A stretch of DNA of 64,000 nucleotides from Nocardia albiluteola (GTDB lineage Bacteria; Actinomycetota; Actinomycetes; Mycobacteriales; Mycobacteriaceae): NCBI RefSeq assembly GCF_018860155.1, contig NZ_JAHKNI010000023.1, forward strand, positions 1 through 64,000, written 5' to 3'. The position numbers and the translations under genes were made by a program. Each line of letters begins with the position of its first letter. Position 1 is the stretch's first letter. Shown here in pieces: positions 24,663 through 34,860 of the stretch. The notes beneath the pieces are model-generated. The model worked only from the letters and a program-made list of their open reading frames with translations. It ran no database searches and was not told the origin of the DNA.

Positions 24663-25502
24663 ATGGTCCGGAGTGAGACGGGCGAGTTCGACGGGCAGGG
24701 CGGGCGCGTGTTCTGGCGCGCCTGGGTGCCGGAGGAGACCGTGCGCGGGGTGATCGCGCTCTCGCACGGCGTCGCCGAACACTCCGGGCGCTACGAGCAT
24801 GTCGGACAACGCTTGGCCGGCAACGGTTTCGCGGTATATGCCCTCGACCACATCGGGCACGGGCAGTCGGCGGGCGGCAAGGCGAACATCGGCTCGATCG
24901 ACGCGGCTGCCGACAATCTCGCGACGCTGCTCGACCTCGCCTCGGCGCGGCACCCGGACGTGCCGCGCTTCGTGCTCGGGCACAGCATGGGCAGCCTGAT
25001 CACCCTGTACCTGGCCACCCGCGCCCCGCTGGACGTCGCCGGGGTCGCGATCTCCGCACCGCCCCTGGACATTCCCGCCGTCCCGGCCGCGCAACGCCTG
25101 TTCGCCCCGCTGCTGAGCCGCTGGACCCCGAATCTGGGTGTGCTGCAACTGGACTCGTCGATGATCAGCCGGGATCCCGAGGTGATCCGCGCCTATGACT
25201 CCGACCCGCTGACCTACCGCGGCAAGCTCCCCGCGCGCACCGGCGCCGAGATCCTGCGGGCCACCGAGATCGTCCGGACGCGCCTGGATCGCCTCACCGT
25301 GCCGACGCTGGTCCTGCACGGCACCGCGGACGCCCTGGCCGCCCCGTCCAGCGCGGACACCGTCGAGGAGCGCGCGGGCGCGAAAGATCTGACCGTCATC
25401 CGCTATCCCGGCCTCTACCATGAGGTCTTCAACGAGCCCGAGCAGGACAGGGTGCTCACCGACCTCACGGACTGGCTCGACAAACACCTGACCGCGAGCT
25501 GA
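24663..25502 (+). CDS. Monoacylglycerol lipase-like alpha/beta hydrolase
   Basis: This 279-residue serine hydrolase resembles monoacylglycerol lipase Rv0183: SHGVAEHSGRY forms the oxyanion region, GHSMGSL carries the nucleophile, HGTADALAAP the aspartate and YHEVFNE the histidine. HGVAEHSGRY is a strong signature of the group. Such enzymes release fatty acids from monoacylglycerols. The ATG at 24663 follows GAAGGGAG; an in-frame ATG 21 bases upstream is less likely. Confidence 0.88.
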   Translation: MVRSETGEFDGQGGRVFWRAWVPEETVRGVIALSHGVAEHSGRYEHVGQRLAGNGFAVYALDHIGHGQSAGGKANIGSIDAAADNLATLLDLASARHPDVPRFVLGHSMGSLITLYLATRAPLDVAGVAISAPPLDIPAVPAAQRLFAPLLSRWTPNLGVLQLDSSMISRDPEVIRAYDSDPLTYRGKLPARTGAEILRATEIVRTRLDRLTVPTLVLHGTADALAAPSSADTVEERAGAKDLTVIRYPGLYHEVFNEPEQDRVLTDLTDWLDKHLTAS

Positions 25503-25585
25503 CGAACCGACCTCGGCGGGAACCAAGTCCCGCCCAGCGGCAGGCGCGACCGGGCCCGCCGCCCCCGTCTCGGTAGGATCCGGGA

Positions 25586-26047
25586 ATGAGTACTCCCACC
25601 GACGGCAGGATCGCCTTCATTCGCGCCAGCTGGCACCGGCCCATCGTGACGCAGGCGTACGAGGGTTTCCTGGCCGAGTACCGCGACCTCGGCAACGATC
25701 CCGCGGCCGTCGAGGTGTTCGACGTGCCCGGCGCCTTCGAGATCCCGCTGCACGCACAGCGCCTGGCCCGCAGCGGCCGCTACGACGCGATCGTCGCCTC
25801 GGCGCTGGTCGTCGACGGCGGCATCTACCGGCACGACTTCGTCGCCACGGCGGTGATCGACGGTCTGATGCGAGTGCAGCTCGACACCGACGTCCCGGTG
25901 TTCTCGGTGGTGCTGACCCCGCACAACTTCCACGAGCACAGCGAGCATGTCGAGTACTTCACCCGGCATTTCGTGACCAAGGGCGCCGAGGCGGCTCGCG
26001 CCCTGGCGACCACGCTCAGCTCGCTGCGCGCACTGCCGGTGCACTGA
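25586..26047 (+). CDS. ribH2: Lumazine synthase homologue RibH2
   Basis: This 153-residue protein is a lumazine synthase-fold protein of the RibH2 type. It keeps FIRASWHRPIV at the start, DVPGAFEIPLHAQRLA, and the catalytic-histidine region ALVVDGGIYRHDFVATAVIDG, which differs from the usual housekeeping RibH. The C-terminal HNFHEHSEHVEYF replaces the standard phosphate-binding region, as in RibH2. It probably makes or handles 6,7-dimethyl-8-ribityllumazine outside the main rib operon, which is not in this window. Confidence 0.85.
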   Translation: MSTPTDGRIAFIRASWHRPIVTQAYEGFLAEYRDLGNDPAAVEVFDVPGAFEIPLHAQRLARSGRYDAIVASALVVDGGIYRHDFVATAVIDGLMRVQLDTDVPVFSVVLTPHNFHEHSEHVEYFTRHFVTKGAEAARALATTLSSLRALPVH

Positions 26048-26109
26048 AAGCTATCGCTTGTCCACCAGCACGTTGATGGTGGCCTGATCGTTCGCGGTCC
26101 GGGGCTTGC

Positions 26110-27324
26110 TCAGTCCTCGAGGGCGCGGTAGGTCAGGTCGAGGAACTCGTCGCCCAGCGGGATGAGCCACTCGCCGGCCACGATGACGCCGTTGGTCTGG
26201 ACGAACAGCAGCGCGACGAGATCATTGACCGGATCCGCGATCCAGCTGGTACCCAGGCCACCCGGCCAGGACACGGTGCCGACGGCCGGGCCACCACCCG
26301 GTTGACGGGTACGAACCTGGACCCCGTAACCGAAACCTTGCTCGTCCCACATGGTTTGACCGAGCGGCGGGTTGAACGGCGGGGCGGCGTGCTGTTCGGG
26401 GGTGAGGTAATCGCTCGACATGGCCTCGACGGTGCCGCGCGACAGGATGCGCGCGCCGTCGAATTCCCCGTGCCCCAGCAGCATTCGCGCGAACCGGGCG
26501 TAGTCCTCGACGGTCGATACCAGGCCCGCCCCACCCGAGGCGAACAACGGCTCCGCGGCCCAGGCCGTGGAATCCGGATGGTCCAGCACCGATCCGTCGC
26601 GGGCGTACAGGACCGCGAGCCGCTCGCGTTTCTCCTGCGGCACAACGAATCCGGTGTCCACCATGCCGAGCGGCGCGAAAATACGCTCGGCCAGCACCGT
26701 TTCGAGCGGCTGTCCGGTGATCCGGGCGATCAGCACGCCCAGAACGTCCGAGGCCGTGTGATAGCGCCACAGGGCGCCGGGCTGGGCGAGCAGCGGGAAC
26801 TCCCCGACCCGGCGCATCCAGGCATCGGGCGCCAGCCGCTCGGCGTCGGGGATGCCCAGGGCCGAGGCGACCGGGTCGGCGGTCAGCGACATCAGTTGCG
26901 GACCGAGGCCGGAGCGCCCCCAACCCAGCCCGAACCGGTAGGTGAGCAGGTCCTCCAGGGTGATCGGCCGGTCGGCGGGCACGACATCCTCGGGCGAGCC
27001 GAACGGATCACGCATGACCATGCGGTTCGCGAGTTCGGGCAGCCAGGGATCGACCGGATCCGACAGCCCGATCAGGCCCTGCTCGACCAGCTGCAGCATG
27101 GCCACCGCGACAATCGGTTTCGTCATCGACGCGAGCCGGAAGACGGTGTCGCGTTCCATCGGCGCTCCCGCCTCGCGATCGCGCCATCCCGCGGTGTCCA
27201 CCTGGACGAGCTCACCGTGCCGATAGATCGCGCCGACCAGCCCGGTGATCTCTCCGCGCTCGGTGTACCCCGCGAGGACCTCGCTCAGCCGCTTCAGCCC
27301 GTCCGCCGAAAACCCGCTCGCCAC
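26110..27324 (-). CDS. Serine hydrolase, beta-lactamase fold (EstB-like)
   Basis: This 404-residue protein has the class C beta-lactamase/esterase fold: RLASMTKPIVAVAML carries the SxxK nucleophile, and YHTASDVLG the tyrosine motif. No signal peptide is seen, which fits cytoplasmic esterases of the EstB group rather than a secreted beta-lactamase. The WPGGLGTSWIADP segment replaces the usual KTG box. Substrate unknown. Confidence 0.87.
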   Translation of the reverse strand: MASGFSADGLKRLSEVLAGYTERGEITGLVGAIYRHGELVQVDTAGWRDREAGAPMERDTVFRLASMTKPIVAVAMLQLVEQGLIGLSDPVDPWLPELANRMVMRDPFGSPEDVVPADRPITLEDLLTYRFGLGWGRSGLGPQLMSLTADPVASALGIPDAERLAPDAWMRRVGEFPLLAQPGALWRYHTASDVLGVLIARITGQPLETVLAERIFAPLGMVDTGFVVPQEKRERLAVLYARDGSVLDHPDSTAWAAEPLFASGGAGLVSTVEDYARFARMLLGHGEFDGARILSRGTVEAMSSDYLTPEQHAAPPFNPPLGQTMWDEQGFGYGVQVRTRQPGGGPAVGTVSWPGGLGTSWIADPVNDLVALLFVQTNGVIVAGEWLIPLGDEFLDLTYRALED

Positions 27325-27400
27325 AACCCGTTCCCTTCGCTACACAACGCCCAGGACAACCGGCCCTCGGCTTAGATATTCCCGCGACCTGCGCTGGACC

Positions 27401-28699
27401 TCATTCCCGGCGCGGACGTAATGCCAACGCGCCCACCCCCGCGAGCACCATGTACACCCCGACCACCCACAGCCCCGCGCGCGCGGTGCCGGTAAAGTCC
27501 TCGAGCCAGCCGGTGATGTACGGCGCCGCGAAACCGCTGATATTGCCCAGCGAATTGATCAACGCGATTCCGCCGGCCGCGGCCGCGCCGGACAGGAAGG
27601 TGCTGGGCAGCGCCCAGAAGGTCGGCAGCGCGGCCAGGACGCCGACCGCGCAGATCGTCACCGCGGTCATCGCCGCGAACGGATTGCCCAGGTACAGCGC
27701 GATCGGTATGGCGACGCCGCCGATGACGGACGGCAGCGCGACATGCCATCGCCGCTCCCCCGTCCGGTCGCCGTGGCGGCCCCACCACACCATCGCGAAG
27801 GCGCCGATAACGTAGGGCACCGCGGTGATCAGCCCGCGCTGCACCACCGAATAGTGCGTGCCGTACTGCTGCTGGAATCCGGCGATGATGGTGGGCAGGA
27901 AGAACCCGAGCGCGTACAGCCCGTACGCGATGCCGCCGTAGATCGCGGCCAGGCCCAGGATCCGCGGATGGGTGAGCGCCTTGCGCAGCGTCCAGTGCTC
28001 GGCGTGCTCGAGTTCGGCCTCCTCGCGCGCGAGTTCGGTGGCCAGCCAGTCCCGCTCGGCCGCGCTCAGCCACGTCGCCTGCTCGGGCCGATCGGTGAGG
28101 TAGAACCATGTCAGCACCGCGAGTATCAGCGCGGGAACGCCCTCGACCAGGAACATGAATCGCCATCCGGCCAGGCCGAAGACGCCGCCGCCATACCGGA
28201 TGACCAGACTCGACAGCGTCGACCCGAGCGCGGTCGAGATCGGCACCGCCACCATGAACATCGCCACGATCCGCGCCCGGTAGCGCTGCGGGAACCAGTA
28301 GGTCAGGTACAGCAGGATGCCGGGGAAGAATCCGGCCTCGGCCACGCCCAGCGCGAACCGCAGCACGATCAGCACGGTCGCGTTGGGCACGAACACCATC
28401 GCGGTCGCGATTACGCCCCAGCTGAGCATGATCCGCGCCATCCAACGCCGCGCGCCGAAGCGGTGCAGGGCGAGATTGCTGGGCACCTCGAGCACCAAAT
28501 AGCCGAGAAAGAAGATGCCCGAGGCGAACCCGAATATCGTCTCCGACAGTCCGAGATCGTGTTTCATGCCGCTGGGACCGGCGAACCCGATGTTCACCCG
28601 GTCCAGGTAGTTCACGAAGTACAGCAGCCCGAGAAAGGGCACCAGCCGCACGCCGACCTTGCGCAGCGTGGTCCGGGAGACATCAGTGGCTTCGAACAC
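27401..28699 (-). CDS. MFS transporter, anion:cation symporter family
   Basis: This 432-residue transporter has twelve predicted helices and the ACS-type signature VNYLDRVNIGFAG in helix 1 with the loop motif LHRFGARRWMAR. ACS members import organic acids such as phthalate, tartrate and hexuronates. It follows the serine hydrolase gene on the same strand after 76 bases; shared function is possible but not shown. Confidence 0.88.
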   Translation of the reverse strand: MFEATDVSRTTLRKVGVRLVPFLGLLYFVNYLDRVNIGFAGPSGMKHDLGLSETIFGFASGIFFLGYLVLEVPSNLALHRFGARRWMARIMLSWGVIATAMVFVPNATVLIVLRFALGVAEAGFFPGILLYLTYWFPQRYRARIVAMFMVAVPISTALGSTLSSLVIRYGGGVFGLAGWRFMFLVEGVPALILAVLTWFYLTDRPEQATWLSAAERDWLATELAREEAELEHAEHWTLRKALTHPRILGLAAIYGGIAYGLYALGFFLPTIIAGFQQQYGTHYSVVQRGLITAVPYVIGAFAMVWWGRHGDRTGERRWHVALPSVIGGVAIPIALYLGNPFAAMTAVTICAVGVLAALPTFWALPSTFLSGAAAAGGIALINSLGNISGFAAPYITGWLEDFTGTARAGLWVVGVYMVLAGVGALALRPRRE

Positions 28700-28745
28700 C
28701 TGCGTACCTTCATGTCCGGATTGCCGGATGTCAAGTAGCGCAGGG

Positions 28746-29141
28746 CTATGGGTACACGGCGATTTCGATCAGGTTGCCGTCCAGGTCGCGGCAGTAGTGC
28801 GAGATCATCTCGCCGAGCGCGCCGATCTTGGTCACCGGGCCGTTCGTGATCCTTACCCCGGCGGCGGTGAGCTGGCCGTGCACCTCCTCGGGGGTGCAGG
28901 TCGCGACGAAGCACAGATCCTCGGATCCCGCCGACGCCACCGCCCCTGTCTCCCAGACGGCTTCGTCCGTGTCGACCGGTCGCAGGTTGATCTTCTGGTT
29001 GCCGAAGACCAACGCCGTGCGCCCGGCGGGACCGAAGGTCTCCACCCGCATGCCCAGCACCCGCTTGTACCAGGCCGCGGTGGCGGCCACGTCGCGACAG
29101 TTCAGCACGATGTGATCGAAACGTTCCACGCCGAAACCCAT
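28746..29141 (-). CDS. VOC superfamily protein
   Basis: This 131-residue protein has the paired beta-alpha-beta-beta-beta units of the vicinal-oxygen-chelate (glyoxalase/bleomycin resistance) fold. Candidate metal ligands are the histidine in FDHIVLNC, a central CFVATC strand residue and the glutamate in LIEIAVYP. It is compatible with a small dioxygenase- or lyase-type enzyme. The ATG at 29141 sits at the expected start of the first strand. Confidence 0.82.
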   Translation of the reverse strand: MGFGVERFDHIVLNCRDVAATAAWYKRVLGMRVETFGPAGRTALVFGNQKINLRPVDTDEAVWETGAVASAGSEDLCFVATCTPEEVHGQLTAAGVRITNGPVTKIGALGEMISHYCRDLDGNLIEIAVYP

Positions 29142-29164
29142 GCGCCGCAGCGTACTCCGCGGAG

Positions 29165-30538
29165 CTAAACCTGCTTGCGGTGCGGGACGAACTCGAGGGT
29201 CAGCAGCGCCGCGGCGGTGAAGACGATCTCGCGCCAGCGGATCAGCACGAAGCGCTGGTTTCCGAACGAGTTGAACTTGCGCAGGAATCGGTACAGCGAC
29301 TCCAGCCGGATCATCGGGTCCAGGGCGCGGGCCAGCATGTACAGGGCCTGCTTCGATCGCGAGCGTTGCTTGTCGCTGTACAGCTCGGGGAAGGCCGCGA
29401 AGGCCAGCGAGATGCGCTCGACCCCGTGCTCGCGGCCGTAGTCGACCAGGTCCACGATCATGCGCTCGTCCAGGCCGTTCGGGGCGTCCTTGCGCCGCCA
29501 CGGAACATCCAGGCTCAGCTCGGTGCCGTGCCCGGCGGCGCCGTAGCGCTGGAAGCCGACAACGCGCCCCTCGCCGTCGCGGGCGAAGACCACCAGCATG
29601 CCCGGGTTCCGGCCGTCGAGCAGGTGGTCCAGGATCATCGAGAAGCCGCGGGTCTGCCGGCCGTGATGCCACTGGTCGACGATCTCGTACAAGGTGTCGC
29701 GCAGCTCCGGGGTGAGCTCGCGCTCGGACACGATCTCGGTCTTGACGCCGAAGTTATGGGTGCGGCTCACGGCCTGGCGCAGGTTGCGGAACTTGCGGCC
29801 GACCATGTCGAAGCCGCCCACCTCGACGACCACGTCGCGCCCGATCGGGATCGCGTGCAGCCCGTGGTGCTCGGCCGCGCGGGTGCGCCACAGCTCGGTG
29901 ACCTCCGGACTCGCGCCCAGCACCGCGATGCGCCAGCCATGATCCATCGCGAAATCGGAGAACTCCGCGACAAGACCGCCGAAGGCGGCGCGATCACCGA
30001 TCGGATCCCCTGCCACCACCGCGATCCCGAACCGGGTGCGGTAGCCGATGGCCGCGGTCGAGCCGGCGTTGAAGAAGTAGGTCTTGGACGAGTGCATCGC
30101 GAACGGCGCCAGCGGATCGCCGACCGTCTGATCGACCAGCGCCTGCACCCGGTACCGCTGCTCGGGCTGCGGGCGCGAGCCCACCGGCAGCATCGCGATG
30201 CAACCGGTGGCGGCCAGGAAGACGAAGCCGATCAGCGGATGCGCGCTGCGGTACGCCATGTTCGACAGGCCCAGCACGATCACCGCGATCGTGACGTGCG
30301 GCAGCGTGATCGGCCGGCGCAGATGCAGCCCGCGCGCGATGAACAGGCCCGAGATCGAGGCGGCGACGAACCAGCCGCGGTCCACACCCTCGCGCGAGGC
30401 CCGGTCGGCCGCGTACACCAGCACCACGCCGACCAGCAGCAGCACCAGTATCAGCGGCAGCCGCACGGCCCGGGCCGGCTGCAGCGCCACCTGCCGGTAG
30501 GTGCGATAGCCGGAGACCGCAGAGTTCAGTTCCGCCAC
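29165..30538 (-). CDS. DUF2156 membrane protein, MprF/LysX-like acyltransferase
   Basis: This 457-residue protein has four N-terminal hydrophobic helices (about residues 27-45, 58-70, 82-96, 104-118), a soluble DUF2156 domain with the GNAT-like fold of lysyl-phosphatidylglycerol synthase catalytic domains, and a hydrophobic C-terminal stretch. Conserved-looking stretches are SSKTYFFNAGSTAAIGYRTR, AVVAGDPIGDR and ERISLAFAAFPELYSD. It probably transfers an aminoacyl group from tRNA to a membrane lipid or another acceptor, but no tRNA-synthetase domain is attached. Function inferred from family only. Confidence 0.8.
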   Translation of the reverse strand: MAELNSAVSGYRTYRQVALQPARAVRLPLILVLLLVGVVLVYAADRASREGVDRGWFVAASISGLFIARGLHLRRPITLPHVTIAVIVLGLSNMAYRSAHPLIGFVFLAATGCIAMLPVGSRPQPEQRYRVQALVDQTVGDPLAPFAMHSSKTYFFNAGSTAAIGYRTRFGIAVVAGDPIGDRAAFGGLVAEFSDFAMDHGWRIAVLGASPEVTELWRTRAAEHHGLHAIPIGRDVVVEVGGFDMVGRKFRNLRQAVSRTHNFGVKTEIVSERELTPELRDTLYEIVDQWHHGRQTRGFSMILDHLLDGRNPGMLVVFARDGEGRVVGFQRYGAAGHGTELSLDVPWRRKDAPNGLDERMIVDLVDYGREHGVERISLAFAAFPELYSDKQRSRSKQALYMLARALDPMIRLESLYRFLRKFNSFGNQRFVLIRWREIVFTAAALLTLEFVPHRKQV

Positions 30539-31098
30539 GTCACAACCCCCGCCGCGACGGGAACGGCCGGTGGTGGGCGTGCGGCACGTCCACTAACATC
30601 CTCGACATCTTGGTCCTCCCGACGGTCGCGTCCTCACGACACACTATGCGGAACGCAGGTTCCGGGTCGATGGACCCCGGGAAAGACCGCGCGGTAATTC
30701 CGCGTCATCCGGCCGAATCCGGTGTCCCCTCGTCTCGGCATCCACTTCGCCGATCTGCCCAGACTCGGCGCCGCAGTGCATGCGCGTCTGTACTAACCGA
30801 TATCGCGTGAAACATGTTCCCCGCAACGGGTTTATGTGTTGCCCCACACCGCAATCCACTCGGGATATTAAATGAGCAAACTCGTAGCAACCTCTACGCC
30901 AGCATAGCCCGGCCCGCCGAGCCTCGAGGCGAAGCGCCTACGAGTACCCAAACCCATCACAGCTATCTCTCAGGCAGCGCCTATTGATACCGAACAGAAA
31001 CATGAACGATCCCGCTCCTTCCGCACGCCGGATCCCACCGTCGTCCGGGGACTATCGTTCGGAGACGACACACCGAACTCATCAGGAGAGGCGGGGGT
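30539..31098. other. Intergenic region, 560 bases
   Basis: No gene was found. From about 30780 to 31000 the composition is clearly less GC-rich than the rest of the window, which suggests a relic of foreign DNA or a long regulatory region. A site GGAGAGGCGGGGG precedes the gene at 31099. Confidence 0.4.
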
Positions 31099-31515
31099 AT
31101 GCATCCCTTCCGAGCCGCCGTCGAGGCCCGCGACGAGACCGCCGTCGAGGCACTGCTGGCCGACAACGTGGTCTTTACCAGCCCGGTCGCCTTCAAGCCC
31201 TACCCCGGCAAGGCGATCACCGCCGCCATTCTGCGCGCGGTGCTGCGGGTCTTCGAGGACTTCCACTACGTCCGCGAGATAGCCGACGCCGGCGGCCGCG
31301 ACCACGCCCTCGTCTTCGAGGCGAAGGTGGACGGCAAGCAGATCACCGGCTGCGACTTCCTGCACTTCGACGAGAACGGCAAGATCGACGACTTCACGGT
31401 GATGGTTCGCCCCCTCTCCGGGGCTCAGGCGCTCGCGGCGCGCATGGGCGAACAGTTCGAGCGCATCCAGGCCGAGGCCACGGCCCAGCTCCAGCGCGAG
31501 GCGGCCGGGGCGTAA
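31099..31515 (+). CDS. SnoaL/NTF2-like protein
   Basis: This 138-residue protein has the NTF2/SnoaL cone fold pattern: an N-terminal helix pair (FRAAVEARDETAVEALLADN), VVFTSPVAFKPYPGKAITAA, and a C-terminal sheet with FLHFDENGKIDDFTVMVRPL. Such proteins are ketosteroid-isomerase-like enzymes or ligand-binding modules. It stands alone, with a good ribosome-binding site immediately upstream. Confidence 0.82.
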   Translation: MHPFRAAVEARDETAVEALLADNVVFTSPVAFKPYPGKAITAAILRAVLRVFEDFHYVREIADAGGRDHALVFEAKVDGKQITGCDFLHFDENGKIDDFTVMVRPLSGAQALAARMGEQFERIQAEATAQLQREAAGA

Positions 31516-31746
31516 CCGTCGACCGGGCACACCGGGCCCTCAGGTCAACGAACTCACTCGCCCATCCGTTCCTGCGCGGCGGAGACGGTGTCCTGCTCGC
31601 GCGGCGGAAACTCCGCAACCGCGCGGCCGCAACCAGCGGAGCGTAAACCTCGGTCGGATCGAGTGCACCCCACGGCACGGCCGGTACGGCGCTCAGGCGT
31701 CCCGCGTGCCACGCGCGCACCGCATTTCTCCCACGCGCGGCGATTC

Positions 31747-34700
31747 TCAATCCCCGCCGAACACGCGCTCCACCACCGTCTTCGCCCGTCGCGTCACGCG
31801 CATGTAGTGGTCGAGGAATTCGCTGCCGTCGTCGTTGGGCCAGCCGGCTACGCGGGCTACGGCGGATAGTAGGCGGCCCGGGCCGGGGAGTTGGTCGGCG
31901 GGTTTGCCGCGCACCAGCACCAGGGCGTTGCGGGCCTTGGTCGCGGTCAGCCAGGCGGTGCGGAGGAGATCTACGTCTTCGGGATCGAGGAGGTCGGCCT
32001 GCTCTATTGCCTCCAGGGACTGCAGGGTGGAGGTGTTGTGCAGGGACTGGACCTCGTGGGCGTAGCGCAGCTGCATCAGCTGGACCGTCCACTCGATGTC
32101 GGCGAGGCCGCCGCGGCCGAGCTTGGTGTGGGTGGCCGGGTTGGCGCCCCGCGGCAGGCGCTCGGAGTCGACCCGGGCCTTGATGCGGCGGATCTCGCGC
32201 ACCGAGTCGGCCGAGACGCCGCCCGCGGGATAGCGGACCTTGTCGATCAGGTGGAGGAATCGGACGCCAAGGTCCTGGGCGCCGGCGACCTGATGGGCGC
32301 GCAGCAGTGCCTGCACCTCCCAGGGCTGCGCCCACTGGCGGTAGTACGCGTCGTAGGCCGCGAGCGTTCGCACCAGGGCTCCGTTGCGACCCTCCGGGCG
32401 CAACCCCGCGTCGACCTGCAACGGCGGATCGGTACTCGGCGCACCCAGCAGACGCTGTACCTGTTCGGCGATGCCGATGGACCACTTCACCGCGACCGTC
32501 TCGTCCTCACCAGCCCGCGGATCGCAGACGAACAGCACATCCGCATCCGACCCGTACCCGAGCTCCAGACCGCCGAGACGGCCCATCCCGATCACCGCGA
32601 TATCCGCGGGCGCGCGCCGGCCCAGCTCCGCCTCGCTGGCCCGGACCACCGCCTGCAGCGAGGCCTCGAGCACCGCCACCCACACCGAGGACAGCGCCGA
32701 GCACACCTGCGGCACCTCGAGCATGCCCAGCACGTCGGCCGAGGCGACCCGGGCCAGCTCGTGGCGGCGCAGCGACCGGGCCGTGGCGACCGCGCGGCGC
32801 GGATCGTCGTACCGCCGGGCGCCGGACATGATGCCCCCGCGCACATCGTCGGCCTTCGGGCTCAGCAGCAGCGGACCACCGGGGCCGTCGGCGAACATGC
32901 GGATCGTCTCGGGCGCATTGATCAGCAGATCCGGCAAATAGGCCGAGGAGCCCAGCACGATCATCAACCGCTGCGCGATCGCGCCCTCGTCGCGCAGCTC
33001 GCGTAGGAACCACGTCTGATCGTCCAGGCCCTCGGACACCCGGCGATAGGCCAGCAGTCCCTGATCGGGATTCGGTGTCTCGCCGAGCCATTCGAGCAAC
33101 GTGGGCAGCAGCAGCGCCTGGATGCGGCCCTTGCGGCCCACCTCGCCGGTCAGCGCCTTGAGGTGACCCAGCGCGTTCTCCGGGGCCGCGTAGCCCAGGG
33201 CCGCGAGCTGACGCACGGCCGCGGCGGGGCTCAGCCGCAGCGCGTCGGCATCCAGGCGGGCCACCGAATCGAGCAGCGGGCGGTAGAACAGCTTGGCGTG
33301 CAGGCGGCGCACCCGCATCGCGTTGCGCTTGATCTCGCTCTGCAGCACGCCCACCGCGTCCTGCCGGCCGTCGGGGCGCATGTGCGCGGCCCGGGCGAGC
33401 CAGCGCATCCCCTCCTCGTCGTCGGCGGCGGGCAGGGTGTGGGTGCGCTTGAGCCGCTGCAGCTGCAGCCGGTGCTCGAGCAGGCGCAGGAACTCGTAGG
33501 AGGCGGTGAGATTGGCCGAATCGTCGCGACCCACGTAACCGCGGTCGGCCAGCGCCGTGAGCGCCTCCACCGTGCCCTGCACGTGCAACGACTCGTCGGC
33601 CTTGCCGTGCACCAATTGCAGTAGCTGCACGGCGAATTCGACATCGCGCAGGCTGCCGTGCCCGAGCTTGAGCTCGCGCTCACGCAGATCGGCGGGCACG
33701 AGATCCTCCACACGCCGGCGCATCGCCTGCACGTCGGCGACGAAATCGGGCCGCTCCGAGGCATTCCAGACCATCGGCATCAACGCCTGGCGGTACTCCT
33801 CGCCCAGTTCGAGATCGCCGGTGGCGGGCCGATTCTTCAACAGCGCCTGGAACTCCCAGGTGCGCGCCCACCGTTTGTAGTACGTCACATGGGATTCCAG
33901 CGTACGCACCAGCGCACCGGCCTTGCCCTCGGGCCGCAACGCTGCGTCGACCTCGAAGAAGGCGCTCGAGGCCACCGACATCATCTCCGCGGCCAGCCGG
34001 GTGGCGGTGGTGTCGGCCGGTTCGGCGACGAACACCACGTCCACATCGGAGACGTAATTGAGTTCGCGCGCACCGCATTTGCCCATCGCCACCACCGCGA
34101 GGCGCACCGAAACGGGCTGGTCCCCGCAGATCCGCGCCACGGCGACAGCCAGCGCGGCGGTCAGCGCGGCATCGGCCAGATCGGTCAGCTGCCAGCCGAC
34201 CGTCTGATACGGCAGCACCGGCTCGTTCTCCACGGTCGCGGCCAGATCGATCGCCGCCAGCAGCATCAGCTGATCGCGATACCGCTTGCGCAGCAGCGCG
34301 ACCGCCTCGGGCCCGGAGATCCCGGCCCGGTACAGCATGGGCCCGGCATGCTCGCCGGTCTCGGGGGTGGCGTGCACCGCGTCGAGCAGATCGGCGATCA
34401 GCTCCTCGCGCGTGGGCAGCGCCGGACGCCGTAGCAGCTGCCAACCGTCGGAATCGGCCACCAGATGATCGGCGAACGCGCTGGAGGAGCCGAGGAGCGC
34501 GAAGAGCCGGCCCCGCAGCGAAGTGTCGGTGCGCAGCGCCGAATCCAGTGCCGCCCACCGCGTTCCGAGCTGCTCACGCAGCCGGACCAGGGTCAGCAGC
34601 GCCAGATCCGCGTCGGGCGATCGGGACAGCGCCCACAGCAGGGGAACGCTGTCGATGTTGTCCCACGCCAACTCTCGCAATGACTCGGCTGCGGTCGGCT

Positions 34701-34761
34701 CGAGCAGTCCGAGCCGACCCACACCGGGCACCACGGAACGGGCTGTCGGTGGCCGTACCAT
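31747..34761 (-). CDS. glnE: Bifunctional glutamine synthetase adenylyltransferase GlnE
   Basis: GlnE switches glutamine synthetase off by adenylylating its regulatory tyrosine and on again by removing AMP. The 1004-residue protein has two nucleotidyltransferase domains: the N-terminal adenylyl-removing domain with GKCGARELNYVSDVDVVFV and the C-terminal adenylyl-transferring domain with GMGRLGGLELGYGSDADVLF, each with the paired aspartates for metal binding. Length is usual for actinobacteria. The ATG at 34761 is chosen over an upstream one. It sits beside glnA2 and acts on GlnA1, whose target Tyr406 is present. Confidence 0.97.
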   Translation of the reverse strand: MVRPPTARSVVPGVGRLGLLEPTAAESLRELAWDNIDSVPLLWALSRSPDADLALLTLVRLREQLGTRWAALDSALRTDTSLRGRLFALLGSSSAFADHLVADSDGWQLLRRPALPTREELIADLLDAVHATPETGEHAGPMLYRAGISGPEAVALLRKRYRDQLMLLAAIDLAATVENEPVLPYQTVGWQLTDLADAALTAALAVAVARICGDQPVSVRLAVVAMGKCGARELNYVSDVDVVFVAEPADTTATRLAAEMMSVASSAFFEVDAALRPEGKAGALVRTLESHVTYYKRWARTWEFQALLKNRPATGDLELGEEYRQALMPMVWNASERPDFVADVQAMRRRVEDLVPADLRERELKLGHGSLRDVEFAVQLLQLVHGKADESLHVQGTVEALTALADRGYVGRDDSANLTASYEFLRLLEHRLQLQRLKRTHTLPAADDEEGMRWLARAAHMRPDGRQDAVGVLQSEIKRNAMRVRRLHAKLFYRPLLDSVARLDADALRLSPAAAVRQLAALGYAAPENALGHLKALTGEVGRKGRIQALLLPTLLEWLGETPNPDQGLLAYRRVSEGLDDQTWFLRELRDEGAIAQRLMIVLGSSAYLPDLLINAPETIRMFADGPGGPLLLSPKADDVRGGIMSGARRYDDPRRAVATARSLRRHELARVASADVLGMLEVPQVCSALSSVWVAVLEASLQAVVRASEAELGRRAPADIAVIGMGRLGGLELGYGSDADVLFVCDPRAGEDETVAVKWSIGIAEQVQRLLGAPSTDPPLQVDAGLRPEGRNGALVRTLAAYDAYYRQWAQPWEVQALLRAHQVAGAQDLGVRFLHLIDKVRYPAGGVSADSVREIRRIKARVDSERLPRGANPATHTKLGRGGLADIEWTVQLMQLRYAHEVQSLHNTSTLQSLEAIEQADLLDPEDVDLLRTAWLTATKARNALVLVRGKPADQLPGPGRLLSAVARVAGWPNDDGSEFLDHYMRVTRRAKTVVERVFGGD

Positions 34762-34860
34762 GCAGCCAAAATTACACGGTCGGACCGCGCCCACGGCACC
34801 ACATACCCCCGTCCCGAGAGATTGTTCCCGGTTCGTGGCGCAGCGGTGCCGCAGGCGTGG